DNA from: Buttiauxella brennerae ATCC 51605
GTDB taxonomy: Bacteria; Pseudomonadota; Gammaproteobacteria; Enterobacterales; Enterobacteriaceae
Length of the DNA stretch: 64,000 bases
Reading direction: 5' to 3'
Assembly: GCF_001654925.1 (NCBI RefSeq)
Contig: NZ_LXER01000029.1
Span: 62,001-126,000, forward strand
Of this stretch, positions 29,255 through 38,170 are shown in pieces (within the stretch, counting starts at the first letter, position 1; each line of letters starts with the position of its first letter). Made by a program: the position numbers and the translations under genes. Under the pieces are notes generated by a model. It made no database searches. It was not told where the DNA came from and worked only from the letters and a program-made list of their open reading frames with translations.

Positions 29255-30601
29255 TCACGCAGCTTCCTGGCTCGCTTCACCAGAGGCTTTCTGCGCTTCT
29301 TCCGCTTCTTGCTCCAGCAACTGCTTCTCGTACACTTTGAAGAACGGGAAATAGATGATAGCGGAAACAACCGCCAGCAGAATGACCAGTATTGCCGCCC
29401 GGAAATCCCAGCCCAGCGCCCACGCCGCACCAATTGGTGCTGGTGCAGTCCATGGGACAACCGAAATTACGCGACCAATCAAATCCATCTTCATCGCGCC
29501 CCATGCCAGCACGGCGTTCACCATTGGTGCCAACAAGAACGGAATAAAGAACACCGGGTTCATCACGATTGGTGTACCGAAAATCACCGGTTCGTTGATG
29601 TTAAAGAAGCTAGGCACCACGCTCAGTCGCCCAATAGACCGCAGGTGAGCCGATTTACTGCGCAGATAGCAAATCACCAGCCCCATCGTTGCACCCGAAC
29701 CACCTATCACGATAAAGAACGTCCAGAACGCTTCCATAAAGATGTGTGGCAGTGGTGCACCTTGCGCCAAAGCACTCTGGTTCATCCCCAGGTTGGTCAG
29801 CCAGAACATTTGCAGCATGCCAGAAATGATTGCCGCACCGTGGATCCCTGCAAACCACAGCAGGTGGCCAATCAGCACCGCCAGCAGAATCGCAGGCAAT
29901 GAATCCGCGGCGGAGACGAGCGGTTTAAACACCGACATAATCGCCTGTGGGATCAACATGTCGAACTGCGATTGAATCAGCAAACTCAGCGGATAAAGCG
30001 TTAAGACCACCACCAGAACAGGAATCAAAAGATCAAAGGAGTTTTTGATCATCGGTGGAACCTGATCCGGCAATTTGATCCCGATATTATGCGTCTTCAG
30101 GAAACGCATCATTTCGACACAGTAAATCGCGACCAGGATCGCGGTAAAGATCCCCGTGCCACCAAGGCTATCCATTGGCATCACGCCTTTGGTCTTAGGC
30201 GCGGCCACCAGCAAGAATGCCATCAGCGAAAGCATCGCGCACATGAACGGGTCCAGTGCGTGCGACTTTACATAGTGTTTGCCGAGGTTGTAGGCAATGG
30301 CCGCACAAATGTAGATAGACATGATGCCCATCGTCATATCAAACGGCGTTAGAATTTGCCCCTCAAACTGTTTCGCCATATCCAGCCATGCGCGAGCAAA
30401 CCCCCAGGTGGTGGTTGGCGAGAAGGGTGGATAAGCAAAAACCAGTAAGAACGAACCGACAATCATAAATGGCATCGCAGAGATGAACCCATCACGAATC
30501 GCCATAACATGGCGCTGTGAAGAGATTCGACCGGCGACCGGGCTAACATAATTTTCTACAAAACGAAAAATCAGATTAAAAGCGGCATGATTGGTAGACA
30601 T
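29255..30601 (-). CDS. PTS EIIC, lactose/cellobiose (ChbC/CelB-like) family
   Basis: The 448-residue protein has about ten membrane segments and the EIIC layout of the cellobiose/lichenan group (start MSTNHAAFNLIFRFVENYVS, then RDGFISAMPFMIVGSFLLV and FNINEPVIFGTPIVMNP). EIIC forms the sugar channel of a phosphotransferase system; beta-glucosides or chitobiose-type sugars are likely. No normal EIIA or EIIB gene is adjacent. Only a 53-codon ORF with an EIIB-like start lies 13 bases upstream. Two AscG-type boxes lie at 30838-30870. AGGAG precedes the ATG. The C-terminal tail is glutamate-rich. The sugar is not known. Confidence 0.85.
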   Translation of the reverse strand: MSTNHAAFNLIFRFVENYVSPVAGRISSQRHVMAIRDGFISAMPFMIVGSFLLVFAYPPFSPTTTWGFARAWLDMAKQFEGQILTPFDMTMGIMSIYICAAIAYNLGKHYVKSHALDPFMCAMLSLMAFLLVAAPKTKGVMPMDSLGGTGIFTAILVAIYCVEMMRFLKTHNIGIKLPDQVPPMIKNSFDLLIPVLVVVLTLYPLSLLIQSQFDMLIPQAIMSVFKPLVSAADSLPAILLAVLIGHLLWFAGIHGAAIISGMLQMFWLTNLGMNQSALAQGAPLPHIFMEAFWTFFIVIGGSGATMGLVICYLRSKSAHLRSIGRLSVVPSFFNINEPVIFGTPIVMNPVFFIPFLLAPMVNAVLAWGAMKMDLIGRVISVVPWTAPAPIGAAWALGWDFRAAILVILLAVVSAIIYFPFFKVYEKQLLEQEAEEAQKASGEASQEAA

Positions 30602-30614
30602 AGCGTAGCTCCTG

Positions 30615-30776
30615 TCAGGCTATCAACGCGGATGTATTAGCGGTGACAGTTTCGCCGCGTAACAATCCATAATTTATAGAGTTGATTCCCGTAACCGGGA
30701 CCTTTTTAGTTAAAGCTTTAATCACTACAGCACTGCCAGGGGCATCAGTGGCACAGCATAAAAAAATATGTTTCAT
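30615..30776 (-). CDS. 53-residue ORF with EIIB-like N terminus
   Basis: This short frame begins MKHIFLCCATDAPGSAVVIK. The start resembles the first strand and phosphocysteine loop of Lac/Cel-family EIIB proteins (typically MKxIxLxCxxGMSTSLLV), but the loop is altered to CCATDAPGS and the product stops at half the usual EIIB length of about 100. It ends 13 bases before the EIIC ATG on the same strand, in EIIB position. The ribosome binding site is weak (AAGAG). It may be a truncated EIIB, a remnant, or a leader peptide; I cannot tell which. Confidence 0.45.
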   Translation of the reverse strand: MKHIFLCCATDAPGSAVVIKALTKKVPVTGINSINYGLLRGETVTANTSALIA

Positions 30777-30837
30777 AGGCTGCTCTTATTATTGGGTACA
30801 GGTGTATGACCGATTCAGTATTCATTGCTAATTCATG

Positions 30838-30870
30838 CACTGCAACCGGTTACTGAAACCGGTTGCAGTG
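30838..30870 (-). promoter_or_regulatory. paired AscG/LacI-type operator boxes
   Basis: A perfect 14-bp inverted repeat (CACTGCAACCGGTT / AACCGGTTGCAGTG, 5-bp spacer) contains two boxes centred on AACCGGTT. TGAAACCGGTTGCA matches the AscG box TGAAACCGGTTTCA at 13 of 14 positions. It lies upstream of the EIIB-like ORF and the EIIC gene. Confidence 0.7.
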
Positions 30871-31032
30871 ATTGTGAAGAAGATCGAGAAATCACTGAAA
30901 CTTTAACTTCTTTAGGTATTTCATCTCACAGCAATACCTGATGACATTCGGGACAGATAAATCAAAGTTCTCTGGTTTACATATAGCACATGCTTATGCC
31001 AAATTATTTGCTACCAAAAATGGGAGAAAAGC

Positions 31033-31491
31033 ATGAGCCTGCAGTCTGTCCGGCAATTCTTTGCCGAAAACGCCCCCGATATCGACATCATTGAATTAAC
31101 TCAAAGCACGGCAACCGTTGCTTTAGCGGCCGTTGCCCATCACGTTGAACCAGGGCAAATTGCCAAGACATTGTCGTTGAAAGTGAAAGACGAGGTCGTG
31201 CTGGTTGTCGCGAAAGGTGACGCACGCCTGGATAATAAAAAGCTCAAAACGGCTTTAGGGGCAAAAGCCCGCATGCTCAGTTGCGATGAAGTCGTTATCT
31301 GGACCGGTCACCCGGTGGGCGGTGTTTGCCCGTTTGGCCTTGAAAACCCGTTAACGGTTTACTGCGATATTTCACTGAAACAATATGCAGAAGTACTGCC
31401 GGCCGCCGGATCAATTCACAGCGCGGTGCGTATTTCCCCTGAGCGCCTGGCTGAGCTCACCGCTGCGCACTGGGTCGACGTTTGCCAGTAA
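31033..31491 (+). CDS. YbaK/EbsC-family aminoacyl-tRNA deacylase-like protein
   Basis: The 152-residue protein belongs to the YbaK/ProX superfamily of trans-editing domains. The conserved lysine region QIAKTLSLKV near residue 44 and the glycine-rich GHPVGGVCPFGL loop near residue 95 are present. Relatives hydrolyse mischarged Cys- or Ala-tRNA(Pro). This form is closest to the free-standing YbaK-like proteins of unknown specificity, not to YbaK itself. GGGAGA precedes the ATG. It stands alone between the divergent EIIC locus and the convergent yjjQ-type gene. Confidence 0.85.
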   Translation: MSLQSVRQFFAENAPDIDIIELTQSTATVALAAVAHHVEPGQIAKTLSLKVKDEVVLVVAKGDARLDNKKLKTALGAKARMLSCDEVVIWTGHPVGGVCPFGLENPLTVYCDISLKQYAEVLPAAGSIHSAVRISPERLAELTAAHWVDVCQ

Positions 31492-31538
31492 TCAGGTGGC
31501 TGAGGAGATTTTAAATCCCTCAGTCATCCCCTTTCATT

Positions 31539-32243
31539 TCATATTCCCTGGCTATACGGCGGAAAGTTCAGCTCCTGCATGCCACTTTCACTGATCATCC
31601 ACGCATACATTTCAGCATCCGTTTTAATCGACAACCGACGCATGGCACTGCTTTTCTGCGCACTAACGGTTTTATAGTTTTTCTCGAGTAGCGTCGCAAT
31701 TTGGGCGATTTGCCAACCTTTGCTAATCAGCCGTAAAACGCGACGTTCGGAAAACGTTAAGTTCGTTTTGGCCGCCTCCGTTATGGGAGCCTGGGCCGCC
31801 TTCTCCTGCAAAAGGAGCTGGCTAATTTTATCGACTCCACCACTACGATTGAAAATGTGTTCGATAATGCTGCTCATCGGTTCATGTAACGACAGCAATG
31901 AGGTTTTAGCTGTCAGCAACCGTTCAATCGCAATATTGACCAGTTGCACAGGTAAAATAAAAATCCAGTGTATGTGGCGATATTGAGTTTGAAGATGGTT
32001 AATCGGGCCGTATTCATTGAAGATCTCCTGCAAGGAGCTGTCCAACTCAAGCACAACCACATCAACCTGTTCCAGTATTTCCGGGCTAAGCGCGGAATAA
32101 TCCTCCAGCATAACCAGTGAAGAGCACGCTGATTCTTTTGCCATCACATACTGCAAACCTTCACGCATTAATGGCCGTTTACTGATAACCAGCGCACGGC
32201 AAAAGGGATTGTGCAGAAATATTTTTCCTTCGCGTTTCGACAT
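31539..32243 (-). CDS. yjjQ: LuxR/FixJ-type regulator, YjjQ-like
   Basis: The 234-residue protein ends in a LuxR HTH (LTFSERRVLRLISKGWQIAQ, then KTVSAQKSSAMRRLSIKTDA). This region and the following AEMYAWM segment resemble E. coli YjjQ more than BglJ. The N-terminal part is a receiver-like domain without clear phosphorylation residues. YjjQ is a DNA-binding repressor of motility and capsule genes in E. coli. AGGAGA precedes the ATG, which lies 21 bp after the stop of the paired upstream gene. In E. coli yjjQ is the upstream partner, so the order looks swapped, or my assignment is wrong. Confidence 0.65.
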   Translation of the reverse strand: MSKREGKIFLHNPFCRALVISKRPLMREGLQYVMAKESACSSLVMLEDYSALSPEILEQVDVVVLELDSSLQEIFNEYGPINHLQTQYRHIHWIFILPVQLVNIAIERLLTAKTSLLSLHEPMSSIIEHIFNRSGGVDKISQLLLQEKAAQAPITEAAKTNLTFSERRVLRLISKGWQIAQIATLLEKNYKTVSAQKSSAMRRLSIKTDAEMYAWMISESGMQELNFPPYSQGI

Positions 32244-32264
32244 CTTTATCTCCTTATGGAACAG

Positions 32265-32933
32265 CTACTTCCCTGATAATGCACAACCCAACACATAGAG
32301 ATCTTTCTCGCAGCGCAAGCCCAGCTTTTCCATCGCATGTCTTTTATGTGCACTCACGGTTCGGATATCGCGCCCCAGCCTCTGAGCCACCTGGCTTACG
32401 TTGTTGCCTAAAAATAATTGCCCTAATACCTGAACCTCACATGCCGTCAGTTCAGCAGAAACTCGCGATGACAGGATGTTTTTAATAATCGGGCTATATA
32501 ACATCGTCGTTGCCGAAAATGACTTTATTATCAAGTCGGTAAATATTGATGCAGTTTCATACTGAGAAATAATGACCCGCACACCTAAGGCTGAAATATA
32601 ATTAATGATACTTAGTTCATGGTTTTGCACATAAGCAACAATGACCGTTCGGGGCTGAACGGTTTGGCACCAGTTAATAAATGCAATTTCATTGGATAAC
32701 TGGCTTGAGGATTTACTGATATTTAAAATAACAATAGCATCAGGCACTTTCACAACTTCTGCAAATGCTTCATTAACGCTATTGATAACATTCACTCCAT
32801 TGGCGATATCACCTGATCCCTTCAATTCCGCTGAAGCTTTGAGCTGGCACACAACGCCCTGCGCGGTTAGCACACAAGGTATAACGACCATTATCCGGTT
32901 CAATAAATATTTCGCAGTGATAGTATTTTTCAT
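32265..32933 (-). CDS. bglJ: LuxR/FixJ-type regulator, BglJ-like
   Basis: The 222-residue protein has a C-terminal LuxR HTH (LTACEVQVLGQLFLGNNVSQ, then RTVSAHKRHAMEKLGLRCEK) resembling BglJ, which has a TIRAHKxxxMxKLG recognition region. BglJ partners RcsB to activate bgl and other H-NS-silenced promoters. The rest is weakly conserved and AT-rich. It is the first gene of a two-gene operon and is preceded by 176 bp of very AT-rich DNA, in keeping with H-NS/LeuO control in E. coli. Assignment to BglJ rests mainly on the HTH and the locus. Confidence 0.55.
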   Translation of the reverse strand: MKNTITAKYLLNRIMVVIPCVLTAQGVVCQLKASAELKGSGDIANGVNVINSVNEAFAEVVKVPDAIVILNISKSSSQLSNEIAFINWCQTVQPRTVIVAYVQNHELSIINYISALGVRVIISQYETASIFTDLIIKSFSATTMLYSPIIKNILSSRVSAELTACEVQVLGQLFLGNNVSQVAQRLGRDIRTVSAHKRHAMEKLGLRCEKDLYVLGCALSGK

Positions 32934-33109
32934 ATCATTCCCTTTATGAATGTATAAACACTGAGATTAGGAATGATAATAGACCCACACCAAAAATAAA
33001 CATAGAACGTAATATTAATGATGATGTTTTATTTAAATATAAACAACAGATCTAACGTCATTTAAAACAACAAAACATTAGTATATATAAATAGTAATTT
33101 TAAATATAA
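32934..33109. other. very AT-rich promoter region of the yjjQ/bglJ pair
   Basis: This interval is dominated by A/T runs (for example TTTTAAATATAATTAA) and is the most AT-rich stretch nearby. Such DNA is typical of H-NS-bound silencer regions; yjjQ-bglJ is H-NS repressed in E. coli. Binding here is inferred. Confidence 0.5.
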
Positions 33110-33997
33110 TTAACTACCCTGCAGCTCACGCATAGGATGGTGACGAAAATCTTTTGGCGTGGTGTTGGCGTAGCGACGGAAAAAACGTGAAAAATAGGTC
33201 GCATCACTAAAACCAAGATAATCAGAGATTTGACTAATTGTCATGCTGGTGTAGAGCAAACTGCGTTTGGCTTCGAGCAACACCCGCTGGTGCAAAACAT
33301 TAAGTGCGCTGTAGCCATAAAACTCATGGCACAGGTTATTCAGATGCACGCTCGATAACCCTACCTCGCAGGCGTAGTACGTCACCGGCAACTGCTCCCG
33401 ATAATGCCTTTCGACCAACTGGTTAAATTGATGCATCACAGAACGTTTGCGCTCAACGCGTGAACTGCCGCTCGGGGCCGGAGCACACTGGCGGTTGAGC
33501 CAGACAAGCAGTGCGCTTATCAGTGAATGCAGCATCATATCCCGCGCTTCACCTTGCCCCTCATACTCACTTTGTAAGGTGCTAAATAACGTACTTATTT
33601 GCCGGCCAGAACTTTTCACCGGCACGCACCTCGCCTGAGTCAGCACTTGCAAAGGGCGGCCAAATTGCTGTTCAAACTGGGCGATTAAAGGTGCAGAAAA
33701 TGACAGGGAATAGCCCTGCGCACCGGGTGAAAATTTAAAACCATGCACGCATAACGCAGGCACTATCTGAATACAGGCATGCCCGACCTGATGCTTCACG
33801 CCTTCAATGTCTATTTCCACCTGCCCCTTGCGCAAATAGAGCAGTTGAACCAAATCCGCATGCTGATGGGTACGAATATGCCACTGATAAAGACTGCTGC
33901 GGCTATGGATAGACTCGCAATGCAGCAAATCAGATGCAGGCCAGTTCCGGCTTTCACCATAAAGTTTGAATACCGGAATACTGGTGTTCGGGGTCAT
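33110..33997 (-). CDS. AraC-family regulator, probable PobR-type activator of pobA
   Basis: The ATG at 33997, preceded by GAGGA, gives 295 residues; an upstream frame to 34027 is less likely. An N-terminal cupin-like effector domain (QWHIRTHQHADLVQLLYLRK) is followed by an AraC double HTH in the last 100 residues (LSSVHLNNLCHEFYGYSA and ISDYLGFSDATYFSRFFRRY). AraC-type PobR proteins activate pobA in response to 4-hydroxybenzoate. It lies 45 bp downstream of pobA on the same strand. The effector is inferred from the neighbour. Confidence 0.8.
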   Translation of the reverse strand: MTPNTSIPVFKLYGESRNWPASDLLHCESIHSRSSLYQWHIRTHQHADLVQLLYLRKGQVEIDIEGVKHQVGHACIQIVPALCVHGFKFSPGAQGYSLSFSAPLIAQFEQQFGRPLQVLTQARCVPVKSSGRQISTLFSTLQSEYEGQGEARDMMLHSLISALLVWLNRQCAPAPSGSSRVERKRSVMHQFNQLVERHYREQLPVTYYACEVGLSSVHLNNLCHEFYGYSALNVLHQRVLLEAKRSLLYTSMTISQISDYLGFSDATYFSRFFRRYANTTPKDFRHHPMRELQGS

Positions 33998-34042
33998 GAC
34001 ATCCTCATTGGTGATGATCAAATCCAATGCCGAAAGTATAGG

Positions 34043-35520
<1,478 letters not shown>

Positions 35521-36297
35521 ATGCAGACAGAAGTAAACACCCAACGTGATGTCACCCGTTTGTGTATCCAATGTGGTCTTTTTTTACTGCAACACGGAGC
35601 TGAAAGCGCACTGGTCGAAGAGCTTTCCAGTCGTCTGGGAATTGCGCTGGGTATGGATAGCGTTGAAAGCTCAATTTCAGCGAACGCCATCGTACTGAGC
35701 ACAATAAAAGACAATCAGTGCCTCACGACCACCCGCAAAAATATCGACCGTGGCATCAACATGCACGTGGTAACGGAAGTCCAACACATTGTGATCATGG
35801 CTGAACATAAGCTTCTGGATAGTCATGATGTTTTAAAACGCTTCGAGCACATTAAACCGCTACGCTACCCGCGTTGGTTAGTGGTGTTGATGGTTGGGCT
35901 GTCCTGCGGCTGCTTTTGTAAGCTGAATAAAGGCGGCTGGGACGGTGCCTTCGTGGCATTTCTGGCCAGTTCTGTGGCGATGTACGTTCGCCTGGTGCTC
36001 ACTTCGCGCCATTTACACCCGCAAATTAACTTCTGTATTACCGCGTTTGTCGCCACCACAATTTCCGGGTTACTCATCGCCAAAGGCCCGTTTGCCGCGA
36101 CATCAAATATTGCGATGGCCGCAAGCGTGCTGCTTCTGGTACCAGGCTTCCCGCTGATTAACGCCGTGGCCGATATGTTCAAAGGCCATGTCAATACCGG
36201 GCTGGCACGATGGGCCATGGCCAGCCTGCTGACACTTGCGACCTGTATTGGTGTGGTTATGGCGATGTCATTATGGGAGCTGCGCGGATGGGAGTAA
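35521..36297 (+). CDS. yjjP: YjjP, large subunit of the YjjPB transporter (ThrE-like)
   Basis: The 258-residue protein (E. coli 256) has a soluble N-terminal part ([32 protein letters not shown]) followed by about five membrane segments from residue 118. Together with YjjB it corresponds to a split ThrE-family exporter; in E. coli YjjPB has been reported as a succinate exporter. The stop overlaps yjjB by 10 bases, so the two are coupled. The start is ATG at 35521. Confidence 0.93.
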   Translation: MQTEVNTQRDVTRLCIQCGLFLLQHGAESALVEELSSRLGIALGMDSVESSISANAIVLSTIKDNQCLTTTRKNIDRGINMHVVTEVQHIVIMAEHKLLDSHDVLKRFEHIKPLRYPRWLVVLMVGLSCGCFCKLNKGGWDGAFVAFLASSVAMYVRLVLTSRHLHPQINFCITAFVATTISGLLIAKGPFAATSNIAMAASVLLLVPGFPLINAVADMFKGHVNTGLARWAMASLLTLATCIGVVMAMSLWELRGWE

Positions 36298-36761
36298 TCG
36301 ACTTTATACTGGCGCTGCTACAAGACATGGCGCTGGCAGCCATTCCCGCTGCAGGCTTTGCGCTGGTGTTTAACGTCCCGCAACGCGCTTTGCCTTACTG
36401 TGCGTTACTTGGTGCGATTGGCCACGGCTCGAGAATGGCGATGATGACTGCGGGGGTTAATATCGAGTGGAGTACGTTTATCGCCTCGATACTGGTGGGC
36501 AGCATCGGAATACAGTGGTCGCGCTGGTATCTTGCGCACCCGAAAGTATTCACCGTGGCCGCAGTGATTCCCATGTTCCCCGGCATTTCCGCCTACACCG
36601 CCATGATTTCTGCCGTCAAGCTCAGCCATTTTGGTTACACCGAAGAGCTCATGATTCAGCTGCTCACGAACTTCCTGAAAGCGTCATTTATCGTGGGCGC
36701 ATTATCGATTGGCTTATCAATTCCCGGCCTGTGGTTATACCGTAAACGCCCGCGAGTGTGA
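36288..36761 (+). CDS. yjjB: YjjB, small subunit of the YjjPB transporter
   Basis: The ATG at 36288 gives 157 residues, the E. coli length, beginning [20 protein letters not shown]. Four to five hydrophobic segments and the motif [14 protein letters not shown] are characteristic of the ThrE C-terminal half. It overlaps yjjP and completes the putative dicarboxylate exporter. In E. coli the next genes are dnaT and dnaC; here a TetR-type regulator follows. Confidence 0.94.
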   Translation: MGVIDFILALLQDMALAAIPAAGFALVFNVPQRALPYCALLGAIGHGSRMAMMTAGVNIEWSTFIASILVGSIGIQWSRWYLAHPKVFTVAAVIPMFPGISAYTAMISAVKLSHFGYTEELMIQLLTNFLKASFIVGALSIGLSIPGLWLYRKRPRV

Positions 36762-36813
36762 TGCGTTTCAGGGCTTCGCTAACTCAACCGTGCTTTGCCC
36801 GCGCAAACTTGTT

Positions 36814-36858
36814 TTAATGTCATCTGGCCTGGGCGGTACCCGCGGTCGGATGACATTA
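36814..36858 (+). promoter_or_regulatory. large dyad upstream of the TetR gene
   Basis: Perfect 10-bp arms TAATGTCATC and GATGACATTA are separated by 25 bp that are themselves partly symmetric around GGTACC. The right arm runs into the AAGGAG ribosome binding site. Position and symmetry suggest a TetR autoregulatory operator or a translation-blocking hairpin. Confidence 0.55.
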
Positions 36859-36869
36859 AGGAGTCTTGC

Positions 36870-37511
36870 GTGGAAACCCACGAAATTTATCTTCCTGAGC
36901 GTTTTGATGACGCCAGCCTGAAAGAAAAGATTTTCTTCAGCGCCATCAGTTTGTTCGCTGAATTTGGCCTTAACGGCGCACGCATGGAGCAAATTGCCGA
37001 AAAGGCGAACACCACAAAACGCATGGTGGTTTACCACTTCAAAAGCAAAGAGTTGCTTTACGTTCAGGTGCTTGAGTATGTGTATACCCAGATCCGCAGT
37101 TGCGAGCGTAAGCTGAATCTCTCAGACCAACCGCCCGTCGAAGCGATGGTTGAATTGGTGGAATGGACATTTGATTTCCACGCCACTCACCCGGATTTTA
37201 TTCGCATCATCTGCATGGAGAACATGCAACGCGGGCGCTTTGTAAAAGAGTCAGCCTACCTGCGTGAAATTAACCGCAGCGCGCTCGAACTCTTGCAAGA
37301 TGTGCTTTCACGCGGCCAGCAAAAGCAGCTGTTTAATCAGCTGGTCACCGCCAAAGATGTGCACCGCCTGATCAGCAGCTTTAGCTTCTACCATGTGGCG
37401 AACAGCTACACCTTCTCAAACTTCTTTGAAGAGGGAACGGAGCTGCTTGATAGCAACACGCATTACCGCGAAATGGCGGTAAAAGTTGTGCTGCGCTATA
37501 TCGGGCCATAA
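36870..37511 (+). CDS. TetR/AcrR-family regulator
   Basis: The GTG at 36870, with AAGGAG six bases upstream, gives 213 residues beginning METHEIYLPERFDD; a longer frame from 36795 would run through the dyad. The N-terminal HTH is clear (FSAISLFAEFGLNGARMEQI, then TTKRMVVYHFKSKELLYVQ). The C-terminal domain (FHATHPDFIRIICMENMQRG) resembles regulators of aromatic or acid catabolism, but I do not recognise the subfamily. It stands where dnaT-dnaC lie in E. coli, between yjjB and yjjA, and is probably autoregulated through the dyad. Target genes are unknown. Confidence 0.85.
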   Translation: METHEIYLPERFDDASLKEKIFFSAISLFAEFGLNGARMEQIAEKANTTKRMVVYHFKSKELLYVQVLEYVYTQIRSCERKLNLSDQPPVEAMVELVEWTFDFHATHPDFIRIICMENMQRGRFVKESAYLREINRSALELLQDVLSRGQQKQLFNQLVTAKDVHRLISSFSFYHVANSYTFSNFFEEGTELLDSNTHYREMAVKVVLRYIGP

Positions 37512-37627
37512 AAATCGTATTATCCGGGTGCTTTAAGAAATCTCTGAACCTCGATGGGCCCAGAGAAAGCGGTATACTCGACGAAAATTCTCCTGCGATG
37601 CAGGGTTATCGATAAGAGTATAAATAG

Positions 37628-38128
37628 ATGAAAGCAAGCAATCAGGTTCTATGTGCTATCGCACTGGCAACATCCGTATTCACAGGCCAGGCCTTAGCAG
37701 CAAGCTGGCAGGATCAACTGTCCAGCGCGGCCACAGAGTTGAGCAAAACCGCCACCACCAGCAGCGCCGGGACCACGGGTAACTCTGTTACGTCACTGAC
37801 AAGCCTGCTCGGCGGCGGCACTAAAGCCCTGAGTTCAGACAGCATGACTAACGCTGCAGGTATTTTGCAGTACTGCATGAAGAACAAGCTGGTGTCCGCG
37901 ACCAACCCGGACAACATCAAAAATCAGCTGATGGATAAGCTTGGTCTTGATAGCGGTACAAAACAGACCCAGCCACAGGATTACACCGAGGGCTTAATGG
38001 GCCTGCTGAATACCGGTAAGGGGCAGCAACTGAACCTGGCCACTATCGGCAGCTCACCGCTGGCTGAAAAAGTGAAAACTCAGGCGTGTGATTTTGTCCT
38101 GAAGCAGGGCGTGAATTACCTGTCATAA
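37628..38128 (+). CDS. yjjA: YjjA, DUF2501 exported protein
   Basis: The 166-residue precursor has a signal peptide ending TGQALA at residue 24 and a mature part that fits DUF2501: ASWQDQLSSAATEL at the start, a Ser/Thr/Gly-rich linker, ILQYCMKNKLVSA, and a C-terminal KTQACDFVLKQGVNYL. Two conserved cysteines could form a disulfide in the periplasm. The function is unknown. E. coli yjjA follows dnaC. A TATACT -10-like sequence at 37573 may be its promoter; a strong terminator follows. Confidence 0.85.
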   Translation: MKASNQVLCAIALATSVFTGQALAASWQDQLSSAATELSKTATTSSAGTTGNSVTSLTSLLGGGTKALSSDSMTNAAGILQYCMKNKLVSATNPDNIKNQLMDKLGLDSGTKQTQPQDYTEGLMGLLNTGKGQQLNLATIGSSPLAEKVKTQACDFVLKQGVNYLS

Positions 38129-38135
38129 TATTTTT

Positions 38136-38163
38136 CCTGCCCCGCAACACCGGGGCGGGTTTT
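38136..38163 (+). terminator. rho-independent terminator of yjjA
   Basis: CCTGCCCCG/CGGGGCGGG stem with CAACAC loop followed by TTTT, just after the yjjA stop. Confidence 0.88.
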
Positions 38164-38170
38164 AACTCTT

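Noticed and set aside
29135-29902. 255-codon plus-strand frame at the fhuF end and opposite EIIC
   Set aside because: Its composition (Gln/Arg/His-rich) is that of a shadow frame, and it crosses the fhuF terminator and an ERIC remnant.
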